Assembly: GCF_009646335.1 (NCBI RefSeq)
Contig: NZ_WJBU01000002.1
Location: forward strand, 186,001 to 250,000
DNA length: 64,000 nt
Reading direction: 5' to 3'
Source: Caenimonas koreensis DSM 17982
Lineage (GTDB): Bacteria > Pseudomonadota > Gammaproteobacteria > Burkholderiales > Burkholderiaceae_C
A model generated the notes under the pieces. That model had not been told where the DNA came from. It was given only the letters and a program-made list of their open reading frames with translations, and searched no databases. A program made the position numbers and the translations under genes. Shown piece after piece: positions 28,865 through 38,120 of this stretch; the first letter of the stretch is position 1; each line of letters opens with the position of its first letter.

Positions 28865-29830
28865 TCAGTCGACCTTGGCCCCGGACAGCTTCACGACCTT
28901 TTCGTACTTGGCCAACTCGCTTCTCATGAAGGCACCGAACTCCTCGGGGGTGCTTGTCACGGGCTCAGCCATCAGCAATGCGAATCGCGTTTTCGCTTCC
29001 GGCGACTGCAGCGCAGAAACAAATGCATGGTTCAGCCTGGCGATGATGTCCTGCGGCGTGCCGGCAGGCGCAACGAGCCCCCACCAGGTGTCGATCGAAA
29101 AGCCTTTGATCGTGTCCGCAATCGGCGGCACATCGGGTAGCGCAGGCGAGCGAGCCAGCGTGGTCACCGCGAGCGCCTTCAGCTTGCCGGCCTTGATGTT
29201 CGGCGCTGCCGTGGCCAGGTTGTCGATATTGAAATCCACCTGGCCGGAAAGCAGCGCGAGCTGCGCCGGATTGCCGCCGTTGTACGGAATGTGTACCGCG
29301 AAGATGCCCGCCCCCTGCTTGAACAGCTCGCCCGCAAGATGGCCTGCGCTGCCGTTGCCGCCGCTGCCGTAGTTGAGCTTGGCGGGGTTGGCCTTGGCGT
29401 AGGCGATGAGGTCGCGCAGCGTGTTGATCTTCAGGCGCGCCGCGGTGTCGGCGTTCATGACCAGCACGTTCGGCACGCGGACCATCTGCGTGATGGGAGC
29501 GAAGTCTTTCGCCGCGTCATACGGCATCTTCGAGAAGAGCCACGGATTGATCGCGTGAGTGGCAACGGCAGAGATACCGATCGTCGTGCCGTCAGGCGCG
29601 GCCTTGGCCACCACATCGGCACCGATGTTGCCGCCGCCACCGGGCCTGTTCTCGATGATCACGGTGCCCAGCGAATCTTTGACGCGCTCTGCCAGCAGGC
29701 GCGCCGTGATGTCGATGGGCCCGCCCGCCGCATAGGGCACGATGATGCGGATCGGACGCTGCACCTGCGCAAAGGCAACCGGCGACACGGCAGCTGCGGT
29801 GGCGGCGAGAAGGAACGGTCTGCGGTTCAT
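28865..29830 (-). CDS. Bug-family (TctC-like) periplasmic substrate-binding protein
   Basis: This 321-residue protein has an N-terminal export signal MNRRPFLLAATAAAVSPVAFA (RR-x-FL, possibly Tat), then RIIVPYAAGGPIDITARLLA, the hallmark of tripartite tricarboxylate transporter binding proteins, and ENRPGGGGNIGADVVAKAAPDG near residue 62 (quoted in part: ENRPGGGGNIGADVVAKA). Such proteins bind carboxylates in the periplasm. No TctA/TctB membrane genes are nearby, as is common in Comamonadaceae, where these receptors are amplified. The ligand is unknown. Confidence 0.92.
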   Translation of the reverse strand: MNRRPFLLAATAAAVSPVAFAQVQRPIRIIVPYAAGGPIDITARLLAERVKDSLGTVIIENRPGGGGNIGADVVAKAAPDGTTIGISAVATHAINPWLFSKMPYDAAKDFAPITQMVRVPNVLVMNADTAARLKINTLRDLIAYAKANPAKLNYGSGGNGSAGHLAGELFKQGAGIFAVHIPYNGGNPAQLALLSGQVDFNIDNLATAAPNIKAGKLKALAVTTLARSPALPDVPPIADTIKGFSIDTWWGLVAPAGTPQDIIARLNHAFVSALQSPEAKTRFALLMAEPVTSTPEEFGAFMRSELAKYEKVVKLSGAKVD

Positions 29831-29850
29831 GGCGTGGATGTCTTTCGTGT

Positions 29851-30933
29851 TCAGCCAACGTGCTTGTCGGCTTCGGTGGTGAAGGCGTCTGCGTAGAACT
29901 CATCGGGCGGCAGCTTGCATTGCGCACTGAATTCGCTGCGCGCTGAATCGACCACGATGGGCGCGCCGCAGGCGTACACCTGGTAGCCTGACATGTCAGG
30001 CAAGTCATCCATCACAGCCTTGTGCACGAAGCCCGTGCGGCCCGTCCAGTTGTCTTCGGGCAGGGCGTTGGAAATCACGGGCACGTATTGCAGGTTCGGC
30101 ATCAGCGCCAGTTGCTGGCGCACCCAGTCGTCGAGATAGAGATCGGACGGCCGGCGGCCACCCCAGTACAGCGTGGCGGGGCGAGTGATGCCCTTGAACT
30201 GCATGTGCTCGATCACGGCCTTGATCGGCGCGAAGCCGGTGCCAGAGGCGAGCAGCACGATGGGTTTGGCGGAGTCTTCACGCAGGAAGAAGCTGCCGAA
30301 CGGGCCTTCGACCCGCAGGATTTCCTTTTCCTTCATCGCCGTGAAGACGTGATCGGTGAACTTGCCGCCGGGCATGTGCCGGATATGCAATTCGACACCG
30401 GCAGCCGGCGCGACACCGGCCTCGTCTTTCAGGAGCATGTGCGGCGCGTTGGCCATGGAATAACTGCGGCGCGCGCCATCGCGCAGGATGAATTCGACGT
30501 ACTGCCCCGCGTGGTAACGCATCGTGTCGTTGGCCGGCAGTTGCAGGCGAACGAGCATCACATCGGGTGACTTTTTTTCGAGCGCCAGCACGCGCGACGG
30601 CATCTTGCGGATGGGGAAGGCGCTTTCGTCAGTTACCTGCCGCGACTCAAGCAACACATCCGTCTGCGGCACGCCGCAGCACGTGAGGATGTAGCCGGCC
30701 GCCTCTTCTTCGGGGCTGAGCGCCTTGGTCTGGTGCGGGCCATGGACCACGGTGCCTTCGAGCTTCTTGCACTTGCAGGAGCCGCAGGCGCCGTCTTTGC
30801 AGCCGTAGGGCATGCCGACACCTTGCCGGATGGCGGCTTGCAGGATGGCTTCGCCTGTTTCTGCGGTGAACGAGCGGCCGCTGGGCTGCACCGTGATGTT
30901 GAACGGGCCTGCAGGGGCGGTGGCGCTCGTCAT
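29851..30933 (-). CDS. 2Fe-2S ferredoxin / FAD / NAD(P)H oxidoreductase (AscD/CDP-6-deoxy-glucoseen reductase type)
   Basis: This 360-residue electron-transfer protein has a plant-type 2Fe-2S domain with CKDGACGSCKC near residue 45 and a distal Cys at ILTCC. An FAD-binding beta barrel with RSYSMANAP and an NAD(P)-binding domain with LLASGTGFAPIKA and YACGAP follow. The order ferredoxin-FAD-NAD matches phenol hydroxylase reductases and the CDP-6-deoxy-delta-3,4-glucoseen reductase group. In this genus-type context it is annotated by similarity only; the partner oxygenase or dehydratase is not adjacent. The start at 30933 follows AGGATACTC. Confidence 0.88.
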   Translation of the reverse strand: MTSATAPAGPFNITVQPSGRSFTAETGEAILQAAIRQGVGMPYGCKDGACGSCKCKKLEGTVVHGPHQTKALSPEEEAAGYILTCCGVPQTDVLLESRQVTDESAFPIRKMPSRVLALEKKSPDVMLVRLQLPANDTMRYHAGQYVEFILRDGARRSYSMANAPHMLLKDEAGVAPAAGVELHIRHMPGGKFTDHVFTAMKEKEILRVEGPFGSFFLREDSAKPIVLLASGTGFAPIKAVIEHMQFKGITRPATLYWGGRRPSDLYLDDWVRQQLALMPNLQYVPVISNALPEDNWTGRTGFVHKAVMDDLPDMSGYQVYACGAPIVVDSARSEFSAQCKLPPDEFYADAFTTEADKHVG

Positions 30934-30974
30934 GTTTTGAGTATCCTCGGGGCCAATCAATCGAACTGTCGATT

Positions 30975-31910
30975 TTGCCCTCAAACCAAAGCCCCCTCGG
31001 CGCCCTGCCTGCGCGCTTTCGCCGTGAGCGCCTGCTGATCGTCGGCTGCGGCGACGTCGGCATGCGCGTCGTGCGGCGCATCGGCAGGCCAACCCGCGTG
31101 ATGGCGCTGACTTCATCCGTGGCTCGCGTGGGTGAGTTGCGTGCGGCAGGTGTCACGCCACTGATTGGCAACCTCGACGAGCAGGCATCGCTCACGCGGC
31201 TCGCGGGCATCGCCACACGCGTGGTCCACCTGGCACCGCCCACATCGGAGCCGGGCGATTTATGGTGGCGCGATATGCGAACTGTTGCGCTGCTGCGGGC
31301 GCTGCGGCGCCGCACAACGCCCGTGTCGCTCGTGTACGGATCGACGAGTGGCGTGTATGGCGACTGCGGCGGCGCATGGGTGTCTGAAGCCGTCCTGTCC
31401 AAGCCCTCGACGCCGCGTGCCCAGCGCCGCGCCGATGCAGAAAGTGCCATTCGCCATTTCGGCCGCGCCGCACATGTGCGCGCCAGCATCCTGCGCATCC
31501 CGGGCATTTACGCGCCCGATCGCGTGGGTGGCACGCCACGTGGGCGCCTGCTCAAAGGCACACCCGTCCTGCGCGCTGAAGACGACGTGTACACGAACCA
31601 CATCCATGCCGACGACCTGGCGCGAGCGGTGATCGCCGCGCTCTGGCGTGGCCGGCCGCAACGCGTCTACAACGTCAACGACGACACGGTGCTGAAGATG
31701 GGCGACTACTTCGACCTGGCAGCCGACCTGTACGGCTTGCCGCGGCCGCCGCGTGTGCCGCGATCCGCAGCGCAAGCGGAAATGCCACTCATGCTGTTGA
31801 GCTTCATGTCGGAGTCACGGCGCTTGCTCAACGCCCGCATGAAGACCGAGCTGCGCTTGAAGCTCACACACCCCACGGCGCAGACGGGGCTGCTGCCCTC
31901 ACCGCAGTAA
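30975..31910 (+). CDS. Extended SDR-family NAD(P)-binding protein (YeeZ-like)
   Basis: This 311-residue protein has the dinucleotide motif LLIVGCGDVGMRVVRR near residue 20 and the SDR block LVYGSTSGVYGDCGG near 120. The usual YxxxK catalytic pair is not present: the aligned stretch reads PRAQRRADAE. It is therefore a degenerate SDR, as in the YeeZ group, perhaps a binding or atypical redox protein. The start is TTG at 30975, 41 bases from the divergent reductase start; no closer ATG fits. Function unknown. Confidence 0.8.
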   Translation: MPSNQSPLGALPARFRRERLLIVGCGDVGMRVVRRIGRPTRVMALTSSVARVGELRAAGVTPLIGNLDEQASLTRLAGIATRVVHLAPPTSEPGDLWWRDMRTVALLRALRRRTTPVSLVYGSTSGVYGDCGGAWVSEAVLSKPSTPRAQRRADAESAIRHFGRAAHVRASILRIPGIYAPDRVGGTPRGRLLKGTPVLRAEDDVYTNHIHADDLARAVIAALWRGRPQRVYNVNDDTVLKMGDYFDLAADLYGLPRPPRVPRSAAQAEMPLMLLSFMSESRRLLNARMKTELRLKLTHPTAQTGLLPSPQ

Positions 31911-31929
31911 GGGCAGCGTCGAAGCGGGT

Positions 31930-31947
31930 GCCCTGAATCCTCAGGGC
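31930..31947. terminator. Hairpin between convergent SDR and cysNC genes
   Basis: GCCCTGA (31930-31936), loop ATCC, TCAGGGC (31941-31947) is a perfect 7-base stem that overlaps the cysNC stop. There is no T run, so intrinsic termination would be weak; it may only protect 3' ends. Confidence 0.4.
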
Positions 31948-33845
31948 AGGCAGCCGCGCTCGCGCAGCAGTGCAACGATCTGGTCGACCGATTCTTCGGG
32001 TGTCATCTTGTCCGCCGCAAGCCGCAGCTCGGGCGCCTCGGGTGTTTCGTAGCGCGAGTCGATGCCCGTGAAGTTCTTCAGCTCGCCACGCCGTGCCTTT
32101 TTGTACAGGCCCTTCACGTCGCGCTCTTCTGCAACGGCCAACGGCACGTCCATGTGGATCTCGAAGAACTCGCCGGGCTCGACCAGTGACCGTGCCATGC
32201 GCCGTTCAGCCTGGAATGGCGAGATGAATGCCGTCATCACGATCACGCCTGCATCGACCATCAGCTTGGCCACCTCTGCCACGCGGCGGATGTTCTCGAT
32301 GCGGTCTGCGTCGGTGAAACCCAGGTCTTTGTTCAGGCCATGGCGCACGTTGTCGCCATCGAGCAGGTACGTACGGTGGCCCATCGCGTGCAGGCGCTTT
32401 TCCAGCAGGTTCGCAATGGTTGATTTGCCCGAACCCGACAAGCCGGTGAACCACACGACGCACGACTTCTGGCCGTTCAGCCGGTTGCGCGCGGCCTTGT
32501 TCACATCAACGTGCTGCACGTGGATGTTCTGGCTGCGGCGCAGCGCAAAGTGGATCATGCCCGCGCCCACCGTCGCATTCGACAGGCGGTCCACGAGGAT
32601 GTAGCCGCCCGTGTCGCGGTTCTCGGTATACGGATCGAAGCCGATCGCGCGGTCGAGGTTCAGCGTGCACACGCCGATGCCGTTCAGCCCTAGCGTTTTC
32701 GCGGCGACGTGTTCGAGCGTGTTCACGTTCACCTGGTACTTCACCTCCATCACCGATGCGGTCACGGTCTGCGCGCCCATCTTCAGCAAATAGAAGCGGC
32801 CGGGCAGCAGCGGCTCTTCGTGCATCCACACGATCGTGGTTTCGAACTGGTCGGCGGTGCCTGCGGGTGTATCGGCTTGTGAGATGAGGTTGCCGCGCGA
32901 GATATCGACTTCATCGGCAAGCGTGATGGTCACTGACTGTCCGGCCACGGCCTGGTCGAGGTCGCCATCAAACGTCACGATGCGCGACACCGTGCTCTCC
33001 TTGCCCGAAGGCTGCACGCGAATGCGGTCGCCGGGCTTGACGGTGCCACCGGCAATCGTGCCGGAGAAGCCGCGGAAATCGAGGTCAGGGCGATTCACCC
33101 ATTGCACCGGCAGGCGGAACGGCGCGCGCTGCGTGCGCTCTTCGTCTACCTCGACGGTTTCGAGATAGCCCATCAATGTCGTGCCGCGATACCACGGCAT
33201 CTTCTCGCTCGGCGCCGTGATGTTGTCGCCCTTGAAGGCAGACACCGGCACGAACGTCACGTTCTCGATGCCGAGCTGCTTCGCAAAAGCGCGGTAGTCA
33301 TCGACGATGGTGTTGAACACCTTCTCGCTGTAGTCCACGAGGTCCATCTTGTTGATGGCCACGAGGAAGTGACGGATGCCCAGCAGGTTCACCAGATAGC
33401 TATGGCGCTTGGTCTGCGTGAGGATGCCCTTGCGCGCATCGACCATCAGCACGGCGGCATCAGCTGTCGAAGCGCCTGTGACCATGTTGCGTGTGTATTG
33501 CTCGTGGCCCGGTGTGTCGGCCACGATGAACTTGCGGCGCTCCGTCGAGAAGAAGCGATAGGCCACGTCGATCGTGATGCCTTGCTCGCGCTCGGCGGCC
33601 AGGCCATCTACCAGCAGCGCGAAGTCGATGTTGTCGCCTTGCGTGCCCCACTTGCGCGAGTCGGCTTCAATGGAGGCGAGCGTGTCTTCAAACAGCATCT
33701 TGCTGTCGTAGAGCAGGCGGCCAATGAGTGTGCTCTTGCCGTCGTCCACACTGCCGCACGTGATGAAACGCAGCAGGCTCTTGTTCTCGTGGGCCTTGAG
33801 GTAGCCGGCGATGTCGCTGGCGATCAGGTCGCTGACGTGGCTCAT
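31941..33845 (-). CDS. cysNC: Bifunctional sulfate adenylyltransferase large subunit / APS kinase (CysN-CysC fusion)
   Basis: This 634-residue protein joins CysN (about 1-440) and CysC (about 445-634). CysN has GTPase motifs: G1 GSVDDGKST near residue 31, G3 DTPGHEQY and G4 NKMDLV. CysC has Walker [10 protein letters not shown] near 465 and the APS-kinase blocks [18 protein letters not shown] and FISPF. Together with CysD it makes APS at the cost of GTP, then phosphorylates it to PAPS. PAPS feeds sulfite formation and also sulfotransferases, two of which lie at 51.5-54.8 kb. Its ATG overlaps the cysD stop by one base. Confidence 0.97.
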   Translation of the reverse strand: MSHVSDLIASDIAGYLKAHENKSLLRFITCGSVDDGKSTLIGRLLYDSKMLFEDTLASIEADSRKWGTQGDNIDFALLVDGLAAEREQGITIDVAYRFFSTERRKFIVADTPGHEQYTRNMVTGASTADAAVLMVDARKGILTQTKRHSYLVNLLGIRHFLVAINKMDLVDYSEKVFNTIVDDYRAFAKQLGIENVTFVPVSAFKGDNITAPSEKMPWYRGTTLMGYLETVEVDEERTQRAPFRLPVQWVNRPDLDFRGFSGTIAGGTVKPGDRIRVQPSGKESTVSRIVTFDGDLDQAVAGQSVTITLADEVDISRGNLISQADTPAGTADQFETTIVWMHEEPLLPGRFYLLKMGAQTVTASVMEVKYQVNVNTLEHVAAKTLGLNGIGVCTLNLDRAIGFDPYTENRDTGGYILVDRLSNATVGAGMIHFALRRSQNIHVQHVDVNKAARNRLNGQKSCVVWFTGLSGSGKSTIANLLEKRLHAMGHRTYLLDGDNVRHGLNKDLGFTDADRIENIRRVAEVAKLMVDAGVIVMTAFISPFQAERRMARSLVEPGEFFEIHMDVPLAVAEERDVKGLYKKARRGELKNFTGIDSRYETPEAPELRLAADKMTPEESVDQIVALLRERGCLP

Positions 33846-34744
33846 CAGAAGTACCCCTCTTGTTTCTTCTTTTCCATGGAGGCGGCGCTGTCGTGGTCGA
33901 TCACGCGGCCTTGCCGTTCGGAGGTCTTGGTGAGCAGCATCTCCTGGATGATTTCCGGCAGCGTCGCCGCTTCTGATTCGACCGCGCCTGTGAGCGGGTA
34001 GCAGCCCAGCGTGCGAAAGCGCACTTTGCGCATCATCGGCACTTCACCTTTGGCGAGCGGCATGCGGTCGTCATCGACCATGATCAACGTGCCGTTGCGC
34101 TCGACCACAGGGCGCTCGGCCGAGTAGTAGAGCGGCACGATCGGTATGTTCTGCAGGTAGATGTATTGCCAGATGTCGAGTTCTGTCCAGTTCGACAGAG
34201 GAAACACGCGCAGCGATTCGCCCTTGTGCTTGCGTGTGTTGTAAACCTTCCAGAGTTCGGGCCGCTGGTTCTTCGGGTCCCAGCGGTGCTGCTCGGAGCG
34301 GAACGAGAAGATGCGCTCTTTGGCGCGCGACTTTTCTTCGTCGCGCCGCGCGCCGCCAAAGGCCGCGTCGAACTTGTATTTGTCCAGGGCCTGCTTCAGC
34401 CCCTCAGTCTTCATGATGTCGGTGTGGATCGCCGAGCCGTGCGTGAACGGGTTGATGTTCTTCGCGACGCCTTCGGGGTTGATGTGCACCAGCAGTTCCA
34501 GCCCCAGGTCTTTGACCATGCGATCACGAAACGCGTACATCTCGCGGAATTTCCATCGCGTGTCGACGTGCAGCAGCTTGAAGGGCGGCTTGGACGGATA
34601 GAACGCCTTCATCGCCAAGTGCAGCATCACCGCGCTGTCCTTGCCGACGGAGTAGAGCATCACGGGGTTGTCGGTCTCGGCCACCACCTCCCGCATGATG
34701 TGGATGCTCTCGGCTTCCAGGCGTTGCAAGTGGGTCAGGGTCAT
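33845..34744 (-). CDS. cysD: Sulfate adenylyltransferase subunit CysD
   Basis: Counted from the ATG at 34744 this is a 299-residue PAPS-reductase-like ATP pyrophosphatase, [17 protein letters not shown]..., with the PP-loop [14 protein letters not shown] near residue 32 and [16 protein letters not shown] near 130. It is the catalytic subunit that adenylates sulfate with CysN. The start is supported by family length (about 300) and by AAAGGAA at 34749-34755. Notably the same frame continues upstream without a stop for 266 more codons, so a longer fused protein could also be made. It is coupled to cysNC by a TGATG overlap. Confidence 0.96.
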   Translation of the reverse strand: MTLTHLQRLEAESIHIMREVVAETDNPVMLYSVGKDSAVMLHLAMKAFYPSKPPFKLLHVDTRWKFREMYAFRDRMVKDLGLELLVHINPEGVAKNINPFTHGSAIHTDIMKTEGLKQALDKYKFDAAFGGARRDEEKSRAKERIFSFRSEQHRWDPKNQRPELWKVYNTRKHKGESLRVFPLSNWTELDIWQYIYLQNIPIVPLYYSAERPVVERNGTLIMVDDDRMPLAKGEVPMMRKVRFRTLGCYPLTGAVESEAATLPEIIQEMLLTKTSERQGRVIDHDSAASMEKKKQEGYF

Positions 34745-35542
34745 CGGGTTCCTTTCGACGCCGGTGGGTTTGGCAGCCAGGCCCGCGGGCTTGGCGAAGA
34801 TTGTGCTGCGAGCGCCGACCTGCGGGTCGGTCAGTTGCAGGCGTGCTGCGTGCTCGTCCAGCCACTGCTTGATTTCGGGAATGCGCTGCAGCCGAGCGGA
34901 GCCGGGCAGGCTCAGTTTGAGTGATCCGCGTGCCGGCAGCGCACCCTCCAGGAACTGCAGGTAGTGCTGCGCCTGGAGCGCGCCGCGAAAGGCCAGCCAG
35001 CGCAACTGCCCGCGCACGCCGCGCAGGCACAAGATGCCGATGCGCGTAGCCGCGTGGCCCGGCCAGTGCGACACGTGCGTCTCAATTGCATGCATCTGCT
35101 GGGCGGCGCCTTGGCGCAATGCTGGAGCCACTGCCTGCTCATCGAAGTCGAGCTGCAGCAGGGCGCACAACCGCAGCGCGGCGCCCGCGCTTTGGTGCGC
35201 GTGGCCGTGGTGCCTGAGCCATGACGCGACTGCGGTGCGGCTCCAGAGCGGCTCATTCAGGGCGCTTTCACCGGGTGGCCCTGCGAGCATGGCGTGCGCC
35301 AGCGCTTCGACAGTGGGCGTGTCCTGCCTGGTGTTGTCTTTGGCCGGGCGCCCGCGCCGAGGACTGACTTCAACAGCGCCCCAGCCGGCACGGCGATAGG
35401 CCTTGACCGCAGCGATCACCGTCGGCGCGCTCAGGCCTGTTGCGGCCGTGACGACTGACAGCTTCTCGCCTTGCAGCCGCAGTCGCACCGCCTGCCGGCG
35501 GCTGGCATTGAGCGCTTCGACGGTGAGTTGATTGCCGTTCAA
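34745..35542 (-). CDS. HTH / IS630-like transposase-derived region fused in frame to cysD
   Basis: This open stretch of 266 codons begins near TTG 35542 ([20 protein letters not shown]) and runs straight into cysD with no stop. Residues 1-65 look like a homeodomain-type helix-turn-helix, with [18 protein letters not shown] then SPRRGRP, the pattern of IS630-type transposase N-termini. A second HTH-like part ([15 protein letters not shown]) follows. Residues 160-255 resemble a decayed DDE domain ([35 protein letters not shown]) with its acidic residues missing. It may be a domesticated regulator of cysD-cysNC or a relic kept open. The start codon is uncertain, with no clear ribosome site. Confidence 0.6.
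34749..34755 (-). promoter_or_regulatory. Ribosome binding site for internal cysD start
   Basis: AAAGGAA on the minus strand lies 4 bases before the ATG at 34744, inside the open frame of the upstream HTH region. It argues that a separate, normal-length CysD is made even though no stop divides the two coding parts. Confidence 0.75.
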
Positions 35543-35633
35543 TGGTGGGATGGCTCTGCGGATTTTTGTGTATTAAACATTAAATCAGAAGTATATGTAA
35601 AAGATATATTTGCGATGATTCAGGACTTGTGCC
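35543..35633. promoter_or_regulatory. AT-rich divergent promoter region
   Basis: This is the 91-base gap between the HTH-cysD reading frame and the FAD protein gene. Bases 35571-35612 are strongly AT-rich in a GC-rich surrounding. They include TATATT (35605-35610, plus) and TATACT (minus, 35590-35595) as possible -10 hexamers; neither has a good -35. Activator-dependent promoters, for example under a CysB-type regulator, would look like this, but no specific operator is recognised. Confidence 0.5.
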
Positions 35634-37025
35634 ATGGCCAAACCCCTCACCTACGCGATCGTCGGCGCCGGCTTTTCCGGCATGGCCGTGGCAGTGCAGT
35701 TGCTGCAGGGCTTGAAAGTGCCCGCTCGCATCTGCCTGATCAACCGCAGCCTGTCGTTTGGCCGGGGCATGGCCTATGGGACGAATTCGCCGAGCCACCT
35801 GCTGAACGTGCCGGCTGGCCGCATGTCGATCGACCCGGACCAGGAAAGCGGCTTCATCGACTACCTGAAGAGCCGGGGCCTGCACTGGCGCGCAGGCGAC
35901 TTCGTGCCGCGCAGCCTGTATGGCGACTATCTGGAGCGTTGCCTGCTGCGCGCGCAGTCCGCCGCTGCCGATGGCGTGAAGCTGGAACTGGTTGAAGCTG
36001 AGGTGCTGCGTGTGGACGGCGCGCACACGGACAAACCTGTACTTCATTTGAACGACGGCCGCACCATCGAAGCGACGCAAGTGATCCTGGCGCTGGGCAA
36101 CTTCACGCCACGCCCGCCAGCGACGGCATCTGCGGTGGACTGGACCTGCGCGCCGCTGGTCAACGACGTGTGGTCGCAAGGCGTGCTCGACGGCCTCGAT
36201 CGCAACGCGCGTGTGCTGTTAGTGGGCACAGGCCTGACGGCTTACGACGCAGTGTTGCGCTTGCTCGATCAGGGACACACAGGCCCGATCACGATGCTGT
36301 CGCGCCGCGCGCTGCTACCGCAGCCCCATCGTGAACAGGAAACTGCGCCTGCCGCAGGCCTCGTGCCGGGCGACTTCCTTGCGAATGAGACGAGCCTGCG
36401 CATCCAGTTGCGCGCCGTGCGGCAACTGCTGAAAGACGCAGCTGCCCACGGCCATGACTGGCGCGATGTGATCGGCGGCCTGCGCAGCCACACGCCGCGC
36501 CTGTGGCAGCAGATGACTGGCCGCAGCCGCGCGCAGTTCGTGCGTCACCTGGGGCCGCATTGGGACACACATCGGCATCGCGCCGCGCCGGCGATTTACC
36601 GGCGCATCCAGGCGGCAATGGAAAGCGGGCAGTTGTCGGTGATGCAGGGGCGGCTCGTTGATGTCACGCCAGGCGAGGCGAGTGCCAGCGTGACGTGGAA
36701 GCCGCGCGGTGCCGACACGACGAGCAGCGCCACATTCCACGCTGTCGTGAACTGCACAGGCCCATCGAGCGACCTGCGTCGCGTGAAAGACCCGCTCATC
36801 GCGCAGTTGCGTGAGGGCGGCTGCCTGCGCGTCGACGAACTCGCGTTGGGCCTGCACGTTGACGACCACTACCGTGTGGTCGACGGGCAAGGCCAGCCGT
36901 TGCCCGCAATTCGCTATGTTGGCCCGCTGCTCAAGGCGCAGCATTGGGAGGCCACGGCAGTGCCGGAACTGCGGCTGCATGCCAAGCGGCTCGCGCATCG
37001 TATGCTCGACGGTTTGACTGTTTGA
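35634..37025 (+). CDS. FAD/NAD(P)-binding protein (NAD_binding_9 type)
   Basis: This 463-residue protein has the dinucleotide motif YAIVGAGFSGMAVAVQLL at the N-terminus, SFGRGMAYGTNSPSHLLNVPAGRMS near residues 42-66 (quoted in part: GRGMAYGTNSPSHLLNVPAG) and a second nucleotide site VLLVGTGLTAYDAVLRLLD. This is the pattern of the Mrr/YdhS-like FAD-NAD(P)-binding family. It lies divergent from cysD and 11 bases from the sulfite-exporter gene, which suggests a link with sulfur metabolism. The reaction is unknown. Its stop lies inside an octamer repeat. Confidence 0.85.
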   Translation: MAKPLTYAIVGAGFSGMAVAVQLLQGLKVPARICLINRSLSFGRGMAYGTNSPSHLLNVPAGRMSIDPDQESGFIDYLKSRGLHWRAGDFVPRSLYGDYLERCLLRAQSAAADGVKLELVEAEVLRVDGAHTDKPVLHLNDGRTIEATQVILALGNFTPRPPATASAVDWTCAPLVNDVWSQGVLDGLDRNARVLLVGTGLTAYDAVLRLLDQGHTGPITMLSRRALLPQPHREQETAPAAGLVPGDFLANETSLRIQLRAVRQLLKDAAAHGHDWRDVIGGLRSHTPRLWQQMTGRSRAQFVRHLGPHWDTHRHRAAPAIYRRIQAAMESGQLSVMQGRLVDVTPGEASASVTWKPRGADTTSSATFHAVVNCTGPSSDLRRVKDPLIAQLREGGCLRVDELALGLHVDDHYRVVDGQGQPLPAIRYVGPLLKAQHWEATAVPELRLHAKRLAHRMLDGLTV

Positions 37026-37035
37026 CTGTTTGACG
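37012..37035. repeat. Three tandem octamers across a stop codon
   Basis: GTTTGACT occurs at 37012-37019 and 37020-37027, with GTTTGACG at 37028-37035. The stop of the FAD protein (37023-37025) lies in the second copy, and the TauE gene starts just after. Gain or loss of one unit would leave a TGA nearby in each frame, since every copy contains TGA. Confidence 0.9.
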
Positions 37036-37036
37036 G

Positions 37037-37840
37037 GTGAGCATGTTCGCGCTTGACTGGATGTTGGTGACTGCTGGTGCCGTGACGGGCCTGCTCGTCG
37101 GCTTGACGGGCGTGGGCGGCGGCTCGGTGATGACGCCGTTGCTGCTGCTGGTCTTCGGCGTCGCGCCGCATTCTGCGATCGGAACGGATCTGTGGTTTGC
37201 TGCCATCACCAAGACGGCGGCCACACGCGTGCACCACGGCGCAGGCCTGATCGACTGGCAGGTGGTGCGGCGGCTTTGGTACGGAAGCTTGCCTGCATCA
37301 GCCCTGACCTTGTTGTGGATGACGATGGTGCCCATCGGCGCCGACACAGCTTCACTGCTCAAAGTGATGGTGGCGTGCGCAGTGCTGTTCACGGCGACAG
37401 CGATGGTGTTCCAGAAGCAGTTGCATGAGCTGGGGCGCCGCTTTCGCGTGCAGTCGGTCGAGACATTCAAGCACTGGCAGCCGCCGCTGACCATTGCAGC
37501 AGGCGCACTGCTCGGCGCGCTGGTCACGCTCACGTCGATTGGCGCAGGCGCCATCGGTGTTGTGCTGCTCGCGTACCTCTATCCGTTGCGGCTGACGCCA
37601 TCGCGATTGATCGCAACGGACATTGCGCACGCGATACCGCTCGCGGTGTTTGCCGGCATGGGGCATTTGCTCATCGGCAATGTGGACGTCAGCCTGCTGG
37701 GCAACTTGCTGATCGGCTCTTTGCCTTGCGTGGTGCTGGGTGCCTTGCTGTCGAGCAAGCTGCCGCAAAAATGGCTGCGTGGCGCGCTGGCGGCGATCCT
37801 GCTATTCACCGGCTACAAGCTGCTGATGTCGGCGCATTGA
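37037..37840 (+). CDS. TauE/SafE-family sulfite/sulfonate exporter
   Basis: This 267-residue membrane protein has the duplicated TauE/SafE motif: GLTGVGGGSVMTPLLLL near residue 20 and LVTLTSIGAGAIGVVLL near 160. Eight hydrophobic helices are visible. Starts possible are GTG 37037 and ATG 37043; upstream GACGGG fits either poorly. In this sulfur context (cysD, cysNC, cysM, tusA nearby) export of sulfite or a related oxyanion is reasonable but inferred. Confidence 0.9.
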   Translation: MSMFALDWMLVTAGAVTGLLVGLTGVGGGSVMTPLLLLVFGVAPHSAIGTDLWFAAITKTAATRVHHGAGLIDWQVVRRLWYGSLPASALTLLWMTMVPIGADTASLLKVMVACAVLFTATAMVFQKQLHELGRRFRVQSVETFKHWQPPLTIAAGALLGALVTLTSIGAGAIGVVLLAYLYPLRLTPSRLIATDIAHAIPLAVFAGMGHLLIGNVDVSLLGNLLIGSLPCVVLGALLSSKLPQKWLRGALAAILLFTGYKLLMSAH

Positions 37841-37945
37841 GGGAATTGCGCTGCGATCCCGCTAGCGACACCGCGAGCCCGCAGCAACGCGCAGGGCGAG
37901 TGCCATTTGCGAGGGATCCGGCTTTGCCGGTCCCGACCAACTGAT

Positions 37946-37983
37946 AAAAAACAACCCCAAAAACGCGCAGCGTTTTTGGGGTT
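37946..37983 (-). terminator. Rho-independent terminator of tRNA-Leu
   Basis: On the minus strand a 14-base stem (AACCCCAAAAACGC and complement, 37953-37983, 3-base loop) is followed by TTGTTTTTT. It begins 9 bases after the tRNA 3' end. The A/T-rich arms also allow it to work for the plus-strand TauE transcript. Confidence 0.9.
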
Positions 37984-37991
37984 AACTGTTT

Positions 37992-38078
37992 TGGTGCCGG
38001 AGGCCGGAATCGAACCGGCACGAGTTTTACCTCGGGGGATTTTGAGTCCCCTGCGTCTACCAATTTCACCACTCCGGC
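37992..38078 (-). tRNA. tRNA-Leu (anticodon CAA)
   Basis: This is an 87-base gene including an encoded CCA. The 5' end GCCGGAG pairs with CTCCGGC before discriminator A and CCA. The anticodon loop CTCAAAA gives CAA, reading UUG. The D arm (GGTGAAATTGGTAGAC), a long variable arm typical of class II tRNA-Leu, and the T arm GCCGGTTCGATTCCGGC are all visible. Confidence 0.97.
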
Positions 38079-38120
38079 GACTGAGAGAGCGAAGCCTGAA
38101 ATTATGGCACAGTGGTGCGC

